Source: Areca catechu (taxonomy: Eukaryota > Streptophyta > Magnoliopsida > Arecales > Arecaceae). From it: a stretch of DNA of 64,000 nt. Numbering within the stretch: the stretch's first letter is position 1; the number at the start of each line of letters is the position of its first letter. The stretch is taken from assembly GCA_021397845.1 (NCBI GenBank), contig CM038053.1:82831157-82895156 (forward strand). The letters run 5' to 3'. Under the pieces are notes generated by a model. The model was given only the letters and a program-made list of their open reading frames with translations, was not told where the DNA came from and made no database searches. Positions 45,666 to 56,675 of this stretch are shown piece after piece. The position numbers and the translations under genes were made by a program.

Positions 45666-46752
45666 CAGCATAGCTTTTAGAGAACTTCTTATCCAGGAAA
45701 AAGGTAAGCCTGGATGTACAAAGTCTCTTCTTCAATGCAGACATGGCCACATGCTCGTTGAGATCAGGGATCTCGAGTGTAGTTGCATTAAACCTGGAGA
45801 TGTAATCTCGCAGGCTTTCTCCTTCATTCTGGTGAAGGAGGAATGGTGTATCTGTATTCCGGGGGGTCTCGCGATAAGTCCTGAAATGCAAGACAAATAA
45901 TTTTTCTAACTCGAAGAAGGAATCGATGGTACCTGGGCGTATGCTCGAGTACCACATCCGAGAAGCTTTCTTTAGGGTGGCTGGGAACGCGAGGCAGTAC
46001 ATCACATCTGAAGCTCCCTGTATTATCATATGGGCCTTAAAACTTCCTAGATGGTCAAGAGGATCAAATGTGCCGTCATAGGGTTCCATCTGGGAAATCT
46101 TGAAGTGCCGAGGGATGACTTCAGCCATAACGCGATCGGTGTAGGGCGGGCGCAAATCACATATTGCCAAATCATTGTAATTCTCTTCTCCCGTATTCAT
46201 GCCATCTCCGATTCGATGGCCTTGAATTTCCCATCGTAGTCAGGGAGAGCCTGCTTAGGCACTTTCTCTATGGGAGTAGAGTCTTTAGAAAAGGGTGAGG
46301 AAGTTTGCCTAAGTCTTTTCCCTCTCTATAAGGAGTCAGTGGGCCTAGGCATTCTTAAACTTTGGCATTCAGGAGAGGGCCGAGGACGGGGGGAGAGTTA
46401 TGTGGACCCCTCTCGAGGGGCTCTCTTCCTCCGGGATCGAGAACTATGTCTGGAGGTGGCCGGTGGATGCCCCACCTGAAAAGCTCTATTTTGAAACTCC
46501 TGAACCATAGCCATGAGGTTAGTGACCTGATTCAGGAGGGCTTCGAACTGTTGCTATCCCATGATAATTGTGGGAGATGGAATGTCGTTCTCCATCGGGG
46601 GTGTACCCCCCTGGGATGGAGCATGATTTCAACTTGTTGAGGCAATCTTAGTCTTCCCTCTCGCCATCGAAAATTTCTTACTTCCCCTTGGTTAAGGAGG
46701 AGAGCTTAACAACACAAATTATACAGGGCTTCCCATTCCTGGTGTGCCAATC
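45666..46752 (-). pseudogene. Truncated gag of a second Tat copy (B')
   Basis: Reading down from 46752: a primer-site region (ATTGGCACACCAGG), a gag start region near 46668 and the gag core (46200 down: MEPYDGTFDPLDHL, MWYSSIRPGTIDSFFELE, EGESLRDYISRFN). It breaks off at about 45666, where homology with element B ends and X begins. Protease and pol are missing. The upstream LTR at 46753-47614 also serves as the 3' LTR of B. Confidence 0.82.
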
Positions 46753-47614
46753 TGTTGGCATAGAATTCCTTTTCTGACCAGACAGAGCTACTGGATCGTA
46801 GACCCGCTCCCTGGTTCACCTACAAAATAAATCCTTGGTTGGAATTGCTCCGGTGGGGGACACTCCGATGCCTAAGTCAGAGGCAGGCTCCAGCCACAGA
46901 ATGGGGATGATTCTGAGGAGGACTCAATGGAGAAGGGAAAGACTCTGGGATTTTCAAGGGTATCTTGTGCCTTACCTCAAGCATTCCCTCTTACCATTAT
47001 TTATGAGTTGTCCAACCTGTGTTTCCGTTCTTCCTCCAGCAGTTATGATGGGGGAGTTAATTTCTTTTCCATGATTTGGAATCGTGGATAGTTATTAGGC
47101 AGTTCCGGTGGCCAGGCCTGAGGCGTTGTCGCTAAAGTTATGCGCCATGATCATGTTGCAGAAATAGTCGATGGCAACTGTTGCTTGTCATGTTCATAGA
47201 TACTTGAGACAGGTCAAGAGCACGTCCTCAAATTTTCCTTTCAGGAAGATTTTCGTGATTGAATCAGGGAATGTTTCATCCTTGGATCTTCTCGAGATAG
47301 ATCAGAGATCCTGTCTTGATTGTGTCTTCAACACAAGCCGAAGACCATGTCTTCGAGAGTTGGTGAAGGTCATTCCTCAGTTCAGGCTAAGGATCTTGTC
47401 TTCAGGGGTCGTAGGACTTGGTCTTCGATGAAGGCTAAAGACGTAATCCAAAGACCCTGTCTTCGGGTACCGTAGTCCCAGTAAGAGCTTTGGCTTGCCC
47501 ATAAGTTGCCCGACTTTTTCTGAATACCTTGGTCCGAAGTTTGTGGTTCGGAAGAAATGTCTTCAGCCGGTCAAATCGGCAGTTGGTTCGTACTTGGATC
47601 GAAATATCCTAATA
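46753..47614 (-). repeat. Tat LTR shared by B (3') and B' (5')
   Basis: It aligns over its length with the 5' LTR of B, though clearly diverged. On its left side lies a primer-binding region followed by gag (5' LTR context). On its right side lies a polypurine tract (3' LTR context). Its start is mutated to TATTAGGATATT, where B's 5' LTR has TGTCAGGATATC. Confidence 0.8.
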
Positions 47615-47632
47615 GTTACCCCCCTACTCTTA
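47615..47632 (-). promoter_or_regulatory. Polypurine tract of B
   Basis: The minus strand reads TAAGAGTAGGGGGGTAAC directly before the 3' LTR start. It is the probable plus-strand primer. Confidence 0.7.
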
Positions 47633-48167
47633 GTTTTTGAAGCAAAGATCTGCCTCAAAGGATGAGAGTATTACTGGTTTGTCATGTTCCTCCTGAGGGA
47701 AGGTACAGTGGATGATTACAAAATCTCTTATAAGACCATCTATCATAACTACCGACTGATTTGAGAATCAGGCGATGGACAGTTATCATTCCCTGATTGA
47801 GGGATGAAAAAAGAGTGGGTGGGCCAAGGACTGCCTCTCCTTTTTCTGTTGTGCGACGGTTCAACCAATATTTTGATTGAGATTTGAGTGGTTGTCATGG
47901 TTCCTTCCTGCCTGTTGGATGATGAATGTGCTTCATCTTGGCCATTAATTTAAATGGATTATGACCTTCGATCTATTATGTGTCAAATCAGCTTGGGGAT
48001 CGCTTTGGAGTTTTTCTTCGTTTCTTTTTAAGGAAGATAAAAGGTCTAGTTGAGGAAGCTTCTTCAACCTCATACTTTTAGTTTTGGTCCGGCTTTCCTT
48101 GTTCTTGGCCACAAATCTTTTTCACAGGTAGAATCTCTCTTCCGCTTCTTTGCCTCACTCTTTTATC
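47633..48167 (+). other. Non-coding stretch upstream of accessory ORF 1
   Basis: No ORF on either strand is convincing. It should hold the promoter of the + strand accessory gene; a weak TATA-like GATAAAAGG lies near 48035-48043. Confidence 0.4.
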
Positions 48168-49423
48168 ATGGCCGAGTCTGTAGAAAGCCAAAGAGAAAAA
48201 GTCGGGCCCTCCGGGGCCAATGATGTAGTGAGTCCAGAGTTAGTTTCTAACTCTGTTACACTGGGAAAGGTTTCTCATCTCCGAGAACATTATCACGTTC
48301 TCGAGGGATTTCCTCTAATCCTTCCCACATCCGAGAAACGGGTGAACAAACCTCCTGCTGGGTGTCTGGCTGTTTACGAAGACTATTTGAAGGCTGGCCT
48401 TCGATTTTTCCGCATTTTTTCTTCATCAAAATCTTTCGCCTGTACCAAGTGGTGCCCGCACAGTTGACTCCAATAGCATTCGAAACATCTATAGATTCTT
48501 GATCCGGTGTCGCATAGTCAATATAGAGCCTAGGACCAATTTATTTACTGCTCTTTTTGTGCTTAAGAGGGATTTCCATGATAATGGATGGTGGATGATC
48601 GGCCCTCGACCTGGTCGCAAGATCATCAAGGATATGCCCAGCGCCATCTATGGGTGGAAACTTATCTTCATCTTTGTATTGTCTATCGATCCGTGGGGCT
48701 TCGGTAGCGATTGGAAGGAGCCGCGTTTAATCGCCAATGATGGAAAAAAGGTTTTGGCAGCCGATCAGTCCAATTATGACTTACTGACTGATTCGAAAGT
48801 CGTTCCTATCCGTGAGTTGTTGGAGGAGAGGAATCTCCATCTTGCAGGGATTAGCAAGTTTCCTGTGTTAGGTATAAATGGTGAAAATTTTAACCTCTTC
48901 TCTCTCATTCCTGTTGTAGTTCAGTTGACTCAGAGGGATTTTTCTATTTGTAGGCAGGAAATGAAGCCTAACTTGAGCTGGCTCCGCCAATCTTTTGAAA
49001 AGAGGGCAGCTCATGCCCCTCCAACAAGATCGGCGGTTCGAAAGAAAGCCCGAAGGGATGGTCCTGAGAGGAGTGGGAGCACTTCATCCTCCATAGGAGC
49101 CTCTGAAGGGAATGTGGTGCCAATGATGGAAGCCCCCATAGGGGCTCAGCTAGCTGAGCCTTCACCGGTGGTTACCTTTCCAGTTCACATAGAGAAAATC
49201 CACCTCCGGTGGCTAATGTGTCACCGCCTTGCCCCCTACAGTTGATAGGGGAAAGGCACCACAAGTCGAGAGAGAGTCCGTTCGTGAGGCTTCTTCAGCT
49301 GGGAGCCGTCCCGCGAACTCTTCGGAGCTTTTCCCCATGGGGGGATTATTGATCCCCGCCGTGGCTAGGCAGGTGCTCAAGGATACGTTGCTGCCTCATG
49401 ATTTGGCAGTTATCCAAATTTGA
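48168..49423 (+). pseudogene. Antisense accessory ORF 1, N-terminal part (putative gypsy-type transposon domain)
   Basis: Start ATG at 48168 (MAESVESQREKVG). A frameshift near 48440-48460 splits HVLEGFPLILPTSEKR and YEDYLKAGLRFF from YRFLIRCRIVN and the long frame to 49245, which has FVLKRDFHDNGWWMIGPRPG and GWKLIFIF followed by DPWGF. This pattern is that of the plant protein family annotated as putative gypsy-type transposon (Transposase_28). Another frameshift near 49200 leads to a Pro/Ser-rich stretch ending at 49423. It lies antisense to pol, between integrase and the 3' LTR, where Tat elements often carry extra ORFs. Its role is unknown. Confidence 0.7.
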
Positions 49424-49558
49424 AGTCTTGCTAGAATATCTGACTCTGCCTTTTTCTCCCTGCAATAGGTGAGATCCTCATCGTATCTCCTTTTCCTAGA
49501 GGGTTGTTCGGTTCAAAACCTCACTTTGTCGATGTAGCTGGTCTATGACATCACCTTC

Positions 49559-50446
49559 ATGAAGGAGGGCTTAGGGAATGTCGATAGTCTCATCCATGGC
49601 CTTAAGGTGGAGCTCCATATGGCCAGGGCTGAAAAAGAGCTGGTCGAAGAATTGAAGCAGTCTATGGAGAATCGTCTCGTTCATGAGGATGCTGAAATTC
49701 GTGGCCTAAGGAATAAGCTGATGGATGCCCATTTGATAATCGTGGGGAAAGGGGTAGAGCTGAGGAAGAATAGAAAACATGCCGATTTCTTAGAACAATC
49801 TGCCAAGGAGAATCAAGGAAAGATGGAAAACCTGACCAAGGCGATTGAGGAGGCAAACAAGAGGGCTAAAGAGGCATCCCTGAGAGCCAGAGAGGCATCT
49901 TTAAGGGCCGAAGAGGCGGCCTTGGAACTTGAGGTGGCTAGGAGAGAGTGCAAAGTCTTGAAAGAGTTGGTGAGTAAAGCTGTAGTGGATTTCAGGAAGT
50001 CCTCACAGTTTCAACAGGAAATGAATGAGGCGACCTTATATAGCTACCAGCACGGTTTCAATGATGGACTCACCAAGGTCAGTGGGAATTTTCCTAACCT
50101 TGACCTTTTTGCCATCCCTACTTTCAACATTGTGGAAGAAGAAGAAGAAGAAGCCGAAGCTGAAGAGGAGATCAGAGGGATGCCAAGTCCAAGGGAAGAT
50201 ATTCCCAGCATAATTTTGACCCAGGTTGAGGAGGCCGAAGAGGTGCCAAGCTTGGAGGAAAAAACTCCCATTGCAGCCGAAGACATAAATGTGATCCTGA
50301 TCCTGAACCAAGAGGGAGCTCGAGCTGAGGAGGAGGTCCAGGTTGAAGACCCTCTGGACTCAACCCAATTTCAGGAAACCCTCTCTGCGCAAATCGACAG
50401 ACTGCTCCAATTTTGTGATGCTGGGTCTCCTTCAGCCAATGCTTAG
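49559..50446 (+). pseudogene. Antisense accessory ORF 1, coiled-coil part
   Basis: 295 open codons in the same frame as the segment ending at 49423, separated by three stops. The first 160 residues are a long coiled coil (KELVEELKQSMENRLVHE, REASLRAEEAALELEVARR), then DFRKSSQFQQEMNEATLYSY and GFNDG, then a Glu-rich acidic tail. It was probably one protein with the upstream part. The long open frame makes it the best preserved coding stretch of B. Confidence 0.7.
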
Positions 50447-51144
50447 GGATCTGTATATCTTTAGGCATTGTATCTCTTCTTTGTTTCCCTCTAAAATGTA
50501 ACTAGCGAACTTTTCTGAATTTCCAAGTGACTTCCTCCCTTTGTACATGTTATGCCATATTTTTTAATACAGTTTACGTAAGGTTTCTAGCTTTGATGAT
50601 GACTCGAATTTTGTTGCTCCTTTTTTTTTTTTTGGTCGAGGGGCCAAAGCCAAAGACCGTTTAGCTCATGGCTGACGTCGAAGATGAGTCCCGAAGCAAA
50701 TCGAAATGTCGTTGCCGAAGACCGTCCATGATCAAAGTAGGCTGATGTCAGCCTTTTTCCATAATTAATCTGCCCGTCTAGGAATGGACACAATGGATAG
50801 GTGCCATTTTTCTGTTGATCGATGATCGAGGAACATTGATTATGATTCTCGTTGCCCATGATGAGTATGTCGATATTCGAACGGTCGCATTTTCATGCAC
50901 CCTGGGTGCCACCATATCCTTCCTTTCTAAAAGGGAGCCATTAATGCCATCATTGCACGTTGGTGATTCCTCTGGATTTGAAGTACCGGCAGTTGCCATT
51001 CCAAGAGTAGTTATTAGTGATTATACCGCTCCCTAGTGGTCATCTGGGTCTCGAGGCATCGCTCCAACATGTGGCATCTTTTGGTGCGTCTGGGAAAGGG
51101 CATGGAGCATGTTTCGCTATGGCCAGTCATGGGTGCAAGGTCCT
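50447..51144 (+). other. Non-coding stretch between the two accessory ORFs
   Basis: It contains a poly-T run near 50620 and the GACCGT/GAAGAC-rich motifs also seen in Tat LTRs. No convincing gene. The end holds the promoter of the second accessory ORF. Confidence 0.45.
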
Positions 51145-51151
51145 TATAAAT
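51145..51151 (+). promoter_or_regulatory. TATA box before accessory ORF 2
   Basis: TATAAAT within CCTTATAAATGGGACCC, 88 bases before the ATG at 51239. This is good plant TATA spacing for a transcript independent of the LTR. Confidence 0.6.
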
Positions 51152-51238
51152 GGGACCCTGTCCTCCCCTGTCAAAGGCCATCACAATCTTAGACTCCCAC
51201 TTTGGAAATTTCTTTTCTTTCTCTAGTGGCCCGGTGAA

Positions 51239-51706
51239 ATGAAGTTCAATGTTCCCGAGCTTCAAAGGGTGGCGAAGAAGAGGGCCATTAGTACCAGGGC
51301 AAGGGGCAGGCCAGGATTCCTCGAGCTGAGCGACGTTGACGACCTAGTTATTGATCGCTTGGAGAGAAAGGTCCATGTCCTGGAGGATCAAATTGAGGAG
51401 GCCAAGGCTCAGGTCGAGGTGGCCTTTGAGGAGGCGATAGAGGCCAAGAAGAAGGTGGCAGATGCCATCTCAGACTTCATGGCATCTTCTGCTTTCAAAG
51501 AGGAGGTTACCGAGGTGGCTCTGGATTCTTATCACCAGGGGTTTCGGGATTATAGGGATAAGGCCTTCAAGTATTATAACTTGAAGGGCCTTGGCAACAT
51601 CAAACCCTCCATCCCCTTTCCTGGACACGAGTTCGACTCTGACTTTGAGGAGCAGTCAGATTCTGATCTAGATGGGAACCCCGAGACCCCTTCATCCTCC
51701 TTATAA
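51239..51706 (+). CDS. Antisense accessory ORF 2, coiled-coil protein (155 aa)
   Basis: An intact 155-codon frame from ATG 51239 to TAA 51704-51706. Basic N-terminus (AKKRAISTRARGRPG), a coiled coil (residues about 38-80, DRLERKVHVLEDQIEEAK), then DFMASSAFKEEVTEVALDSY and HQGFRDYRDK, and an acidic end (DSDFEEQSDSDLDGNPE). The block DF-S-F-E-E-L-SY-GF is shared with accessory ORF 1, so the two look like diverged copies of one C-terminal module. It lacks the N-terminal transposon-like domain. A TATA box lies 88 bases upstream. No known function. It could still be a truncated remnant rather than a working gene. Confidence 0.55.
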   Translation: MKFNVPELQRVAKKRAISTRARGRPGFLELSDVDDLVIDRLERKVHVLEDQIEEAKAQVEVAFEEAIEAKKKVADAISDFMASSAFKEEVTEVALDSYHQGFRDYRDKAFKYYNLKGLGNIKPSIPFPGHEFDSDFEEQSDSDLDGNPETPSSSL

Positions 51707-52320
51707 GACACCCCCAACCAGCATGTGGTCACTAGATGTACTTTCCCATTTCTTGCAATTTTTGGAAAAATGCAAAAGAAATAAAGGCACTAATTTTCTT
51801 CTCGCTTTTTCCATTTTCTATGAATGATACTTCTTTGAATCCCACGAAGTGTGAACTCAAAAGCTTGATGTTGGCAGAGTGAGTGATATGAAATCATTTC
51901 CACACATTTTCGAGTTTTCTATAGGGTATAAAGTCTATGCTATCCCTGTGCATCTCTGTCATGGTTAAGGTAGGCTGTTTAGGCCTGCCCCGATGTGTCT
52001 TTGAATTTTCCGTAGGGTAGGTTATAGAAACTATCCCTGCGCCTTTTTAACATAAGGTAGGCTGGTTAGGCCCGCCCCAGCACATTTTCGGGTTTTTTAT
52101 AGGATAGGTTACATGAACCATCCCCGTGCCTTCAATCATTTTGGCAGCCTGATTGGGTCGTCCATTGCGCTCATCGGACATACCGATAAGGTAAGTGGAT
52201 CAGACTCTCCCTTGCACCATTTTTCAATCTCTTCGATCAGGCTGAAAAAACCACTACCATCCTGCTGTTGCAATGGATCATTTAAAGTTGGACAAATTTG
52301 CACAAAAGATTCTGGGGATT
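51707..52320. other. Non-coding region between accessory ORF 2 and pol of B
   Basis: It includes the 3' flank of accessory ORF 2 and a tandem repeat. At 51905-52140 about three units of 75-90 bases share TAGGGTAGGTTA and ATCCCYGYGC blocks with intervening AAGGTAGGCTGTTTAGGC. The same repeat lies at the equivalent place in element A (632-800). Confidence 0.6.
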
Positions 52321-53420
52321 TTATTGATAATACTTGCGAAGATTTTGCACATTCCACGGCCGGAACATCATTTTACCATCCAAAGTTTTGAGTCGATACA
52401 TTCCCAGATGTATGACCTCTTCAACTTGGTACAGTCCTTCCCAATTGGAAGAAAGCTTGCCTTGTTCAGTTGGCCTAGATACTTCAGCTCTTCGCAGCAC
52501 CATGTCCCCCGTGCGAAAAATCTATTCCTTTATCTTGGAGTTACAGTATTTGGCAACCTTTTGTTGATACGTCACCATTTTCATCTAGGCCTGGAGTCTG
52601 GTGCTTTGCAATAGATCAAGGTTGACTCTTCGGCGATCAAAATTTCCAGTCTCTTCATACTTATCGATTCTTAGAGATTGGAGGGAGACTTCGATAGGAA
52701 GAATGGCTTCGGTACCATATGCCAGGTTGAATGGAGACTCGCCGGTGGCCGTTCTTGGGATAGTTCTATATGCCCATAGGATGGAGGTTAGCTTCTGCCC
52801 AAAGTCCTTTGGCAGCGTTCAACCTCATCTTCAGACCATGGAGAATGGTCCGATTAGTTACTTTGGCTTCTTCGTTGGACTGTGGGTGGGTAACGGAAGT
52901 CAACCTGTGTTGCACATGGTACTGAGCACAGAAGTCTTTGAACTTTGGATTGTCGAATTGCCTCCCGTTGTCAGTGATTATTGTATGTGGAATCCCGAAC
53001 CGAAATATGATGGAGTTTTTTTCAAAGTTCTCAACCTTGCCCTCTGTGATTTGGGCTAGTGGTTCGGCTTCGACCCATTTTGTGAAGTAGTTAATAGCCA
53101 CAAGGAGAAATTTTCTCTGCCCAAATGCGGACAGAAATGGGCCAAGAATATCCATCCCCCATTGAGCAAAAGGCCAAGGGGCTGTCAGCTGGGTCAAGTG
53201 ACTCACTGGTTATCTCTGAATGTTGGCATATCTTTGGCATTGATCACATCTTTGCTTGAAATCGACCGAGTTCTTTTGGATGGAGGGCCAATAATATCCT
53301 TGGCGTATAATTTTATATGCTAAGGACCTGCCTCCTAAGTTATCACCACATATCTCCTCATGGACCTCTCTCAAGTTATAGTCAGCATCTGACAGTCCCA
53401 AGCATTTCAGTAGGGGTTGT
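52321..53420 (-). pseudogene. Integrase of Tat element B (broken)
   Basis: From high to low: zinc-finger region EVHEEICGDNLGG (second His replaced by Asn) with CDQCQRYA; catalytic core (52766-53206) with WGMDILG, ITDNGRQF and SNEEAKVTNR, where Lys (52862-52864) takes the place of the catalytic Glu 36 residues after the second Asp. The C-terminal domain (MVLRRAEVSRPTEQGKL, RPWNVQNLRKYYQ) ends at 52321. Indels separate core and tail. Element A shows the same Glu-to-Lys change. Confidence 0.87.
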
Positions 53421-56400
53421 GAGAATGACCTTTTGTAAATAGCTCCATCCAAGGTGACATATTGAGATGCCATCCAGCGGATCCTTTTGGCCCCTGCCTT
53501 GTCCTCCAACAACATACGTTCATTTAAGAACTTGATAATGGGATCCATCCAGCTTAGCTCGATCTCAATTTGGTGTACCTCCATAGCTTCTTCAGCTATA
53601 CTTGGGGCTTCAAGGTGCTCAACAAAAGTACGACCGAGAGATTTTGGGGTTGTAGTAGCAAGTCGAGACAACACATCTGCCCGAGAGTTCTCCGATCAAG
53701 GAACATGAATGATTTTAAAGTGTTCCAGTTGAGAAGATAAGATTTATACTTTCTCCAGGTACTACACCATGGTGGGATCTCTGGCTTCATATTCTCCTTT
53801 AACCTGATTTACTATCAACTGGGAATCTGAAAAAGCCTAGAGTCTCTGAACTTCTAAACTCTTGGCGATCCGAAGACCTGCAAGTAGGGCTTCATATTCG
53901 ACCTGATTATTTGAAGCACAGAAGGAGAACTGGAGTGAGTACTCCACCGTGTGGCCATCGGGTTCAGCCAATATGAGGCCGGCTCTGCATCCAGTGGAAT
54001 TGGAAGCTTCGTCTACATGAAGCACCCAATCGAACTCCATGTTCTTCGAGTTTCCTTCTTCTATGGGAGGCACTTCGTCTTCGGACTTCCAGGTATACTC
54101 AGCCAGGAAATCTGAGAACACTTGGGCCTTCATAGCCGATCGAGGCTGGAAGCTGATGTCAAACTTGCTTAGTTTCATAGCCCACTTGGCTATCCTTCTG
54201 GAAATATCAGGGCATCAGAAAATGGCTTTGACGGGTTGATCGGTGAGCCCCATGCTGGCATGGGCATGGAAGTAAGGCCATAGTCGCTTTGCCATAATTA
54301 TCAGAGAGTAGATCAGCTTCTGCATTTTCAAATATCATGTTTTGGTATCATGCATAACTTTGCTGATATAGTAGATCGGCTTGTGGGAGCTGTCTTCTTC
54401 TCTTCAGACAAGGACTGAACTGACTGCCTTATCTGAAGTGGAAAGGTATAAATAGAGCACCTCCCCCTCTTGAGGTTTGGAAAGTAAAGGTGGGGTCTCC
54501 AAGTACTTCTGCCTTGTCCTCCGACAACATACGTTCATTTAAGAACTTGATAATGGGATCCATCCAGCTTAGCTCGATCTCAATTTGGTGCACCTCCATA
54601 GCTTCTTCAGCTATACTTGGGGCTTCAAGGTGCTCAACAAAAGTACGACCGAGAGATTTTGGGGTTGTAGTAGCAAGTCGAGACAACACGTCTGCCCGAG
54701 AGTTCTCCGATCAAGGAACATGAATGATTTTAAAGTGTTCCAGTTGAGAAGATAAGATTTATACTTTCTCCAGGTACTACACCATGGTGGGATCTCTGGC
54801 TTCATATTCTCCTTTAACCTGATTTACTATCAACTGGGAATCCGAAAAAGCCTAGAGTCTCTGAACTTCTAAACTCTTGGCAATCCGAAGACCTGCAAGT
54901 AGGGCTTCATATTCGACCTGATTATTTGAAGCACAGAAGGAGAACTGGAGTGAGTACTCCACCGTGTGGCCATCGGGTTCAGCCAATATGAGGCCGGCTC
55001 TGCATCTAGTGGAATTGGAAGCTTCGTCTACATGAAGCACCCAATCGAACTCCATGTTCTTCGAGTTTCCTTCTTCTATGGGAGGCACTTCGTCTTCGGA
55101 CTTCCAGGTGCACTCAGCCAGGAAATCTGAGAACACTTGGGCCTTCATAGCCGATCGAGGCTGGAAGCTGATGTCAAACTTGCTTAGTTTCATAGCCCAC
55201 TTGGCTATCCTTCTGGAAATATCAGGGCATCAGAAAATGGCTTTGAGGGGTTGATCGGTGAGCCCCATGCTGGCATGGGCATGGAAGTAAGGCCATAGTC
55301 GCTTTGCCATAATTATTAGAGAGTATATCGCTTCTGCATTTTCAAATATCATGTTTTGGTATCATGCATAACTTTGCTGATATAGTAGATCGGCTTGTGG
55401 GAGCTGTCTTCTTCTCTTCAGACAAGGACTGAACTGACTGCCTTATCTGAAGTGGAAAGGTATAAATAGAGCACCTCCCCCTCTTGAGGTTTGGAAAGTA
55501 AAGGTGGGGTCTCCAAGTACTTCTGCCTTGTCCTCCGACAACATACGTTCATTTAAGAACTTGATAATGGGATCCATCCAGCTTAGCTCGATCTCAATTT
55601 GGTGCACCTCCATAGCTTCTTCAGCTATACTTGGGGCTTCAAGGTGCTCAACAAAAGTACGACCGAGAGATTTTGGGGTTGTAGTAGCAAGTCGAGACAA
55701 CACATCTGCCCGAGAGTTCTCCGATCAAGGAACATGAATGATTTTAAAGTGTTCCAGTTGAGAAGATAAGATTTATACTTTCTCCAGGTACTACACCATG
55801 GTGAGATCTCTAGCTTCATATTCTCCTTTAACCTGATTTACTATCAACTAGGAATCCGAAAAAGCCTAGAGTCTCTGAACTTCTAAACTCTTGGCGATCC
55901 GAAGACCTGCAAGTAGGGCTTCATATTCGACCTGATTATTTGAAGCACAGAAGGAGAACTGGAGTGAGTACTCCATCGTGTGGCCATCGGGTTCAGCCAA
56001 TATGAGGCCGGCTCTGCATCCAGTGGAATTGGAAGCTTCGTCTACATGAAGCACCCAATCGAACTCCATGTTCTTCGAGTTTCCTTCTTCTATGGGAGGC
56101 ACTTCGTCTTCGGACTTCCAGGTGCACTCAGCCAGGAAATCTGAGAACACTTGGGCCTTCATAGCCGATCGAGGCTGGAAGCTGATGTCAAACTTGCTTA
56201 GTTTCATAGCCCACTTGGCTATCCTTCTGGAAATATCAGGGCATCAGAAAATGGCTTTGAGGGGTTGATCGGTGAGCCCCATGCTGGCATGGGCATGGAA
56301 GTAAGGCCATAGTCGCTTTGCCATAATTATCAGAGAGTAGATTAGCTTCTGCATTTTCAAATATCATGTTTTGGTATCATGCAAAACTTTGCTGATATAG

Positions 56401-56675
56401 TAGATCGGCTTGTGGGAGCTGTCTTCTTCTCTTCAGACAAGGACTGAACTGACTGCCTCATCTGAAGTGGAAAGGTATAAATAGAGCACCTCCCCCTCTT
56501 GAGGTTTGGAAAGTAAAGGTGGGGTCTCCAAGTACTTCTTTAACTCTTGAAAGGCAGTACGACAGTCTTCGGTCCATTCAAAATCTCGAGACTGCCGAAG
56601 TACCTTGAAAAATGGAAGACATTTCTCGGCTGAGTGAGAGATGAACCTGCTTAAAGAGGCGATCCTCCCTGTCAG
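53420..56675 (-). pseudogene. RNase H / second RNase H region of B, triplicated
   Basis: The segment from the end of RT through RNase H (WPYFHAHA), the tether (FDISFQPRSAMKAQVFSDF) and the second RNase H (FDWVLHVDEASNSTGCRAG, ASNNQVEYEALLAGL, FKIIHVP) occurs three times in a row. Each copy carries nearly the same stops. The junctions put the end of the second RNase H (NERMLSEDKAE) directly onto the LGDPTFTFQTSR reading of the next copy. Such a fused protein could not have been made in frame. Confidence 0.88.
53496..56539 (-). repeat. Three tandem copies of a 1015-bp segment of pol
   Basis: Units 53496-54510, 54511-55524 and 55525-56539. Both internal junctions read ACTTCT/GCCTTGTCC. The outer flanks (CCCCTGCCTTG on the left, ACTTCTTTAAC on the right) share only CT at the breakpoint. 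The copies differ at very few bases, far fewer than the two LTRs of B differ. Confidence 0.95.

Noticed and set aside
49469..49537. Possible 69-bp intron between the two parts of accessory ORF 1 (AG|GTGAG donor, TAG acceptor)
   Set aside because: Removing it leaves a TAG just before the donor and another stop near 49421, so it does not restore the frame.
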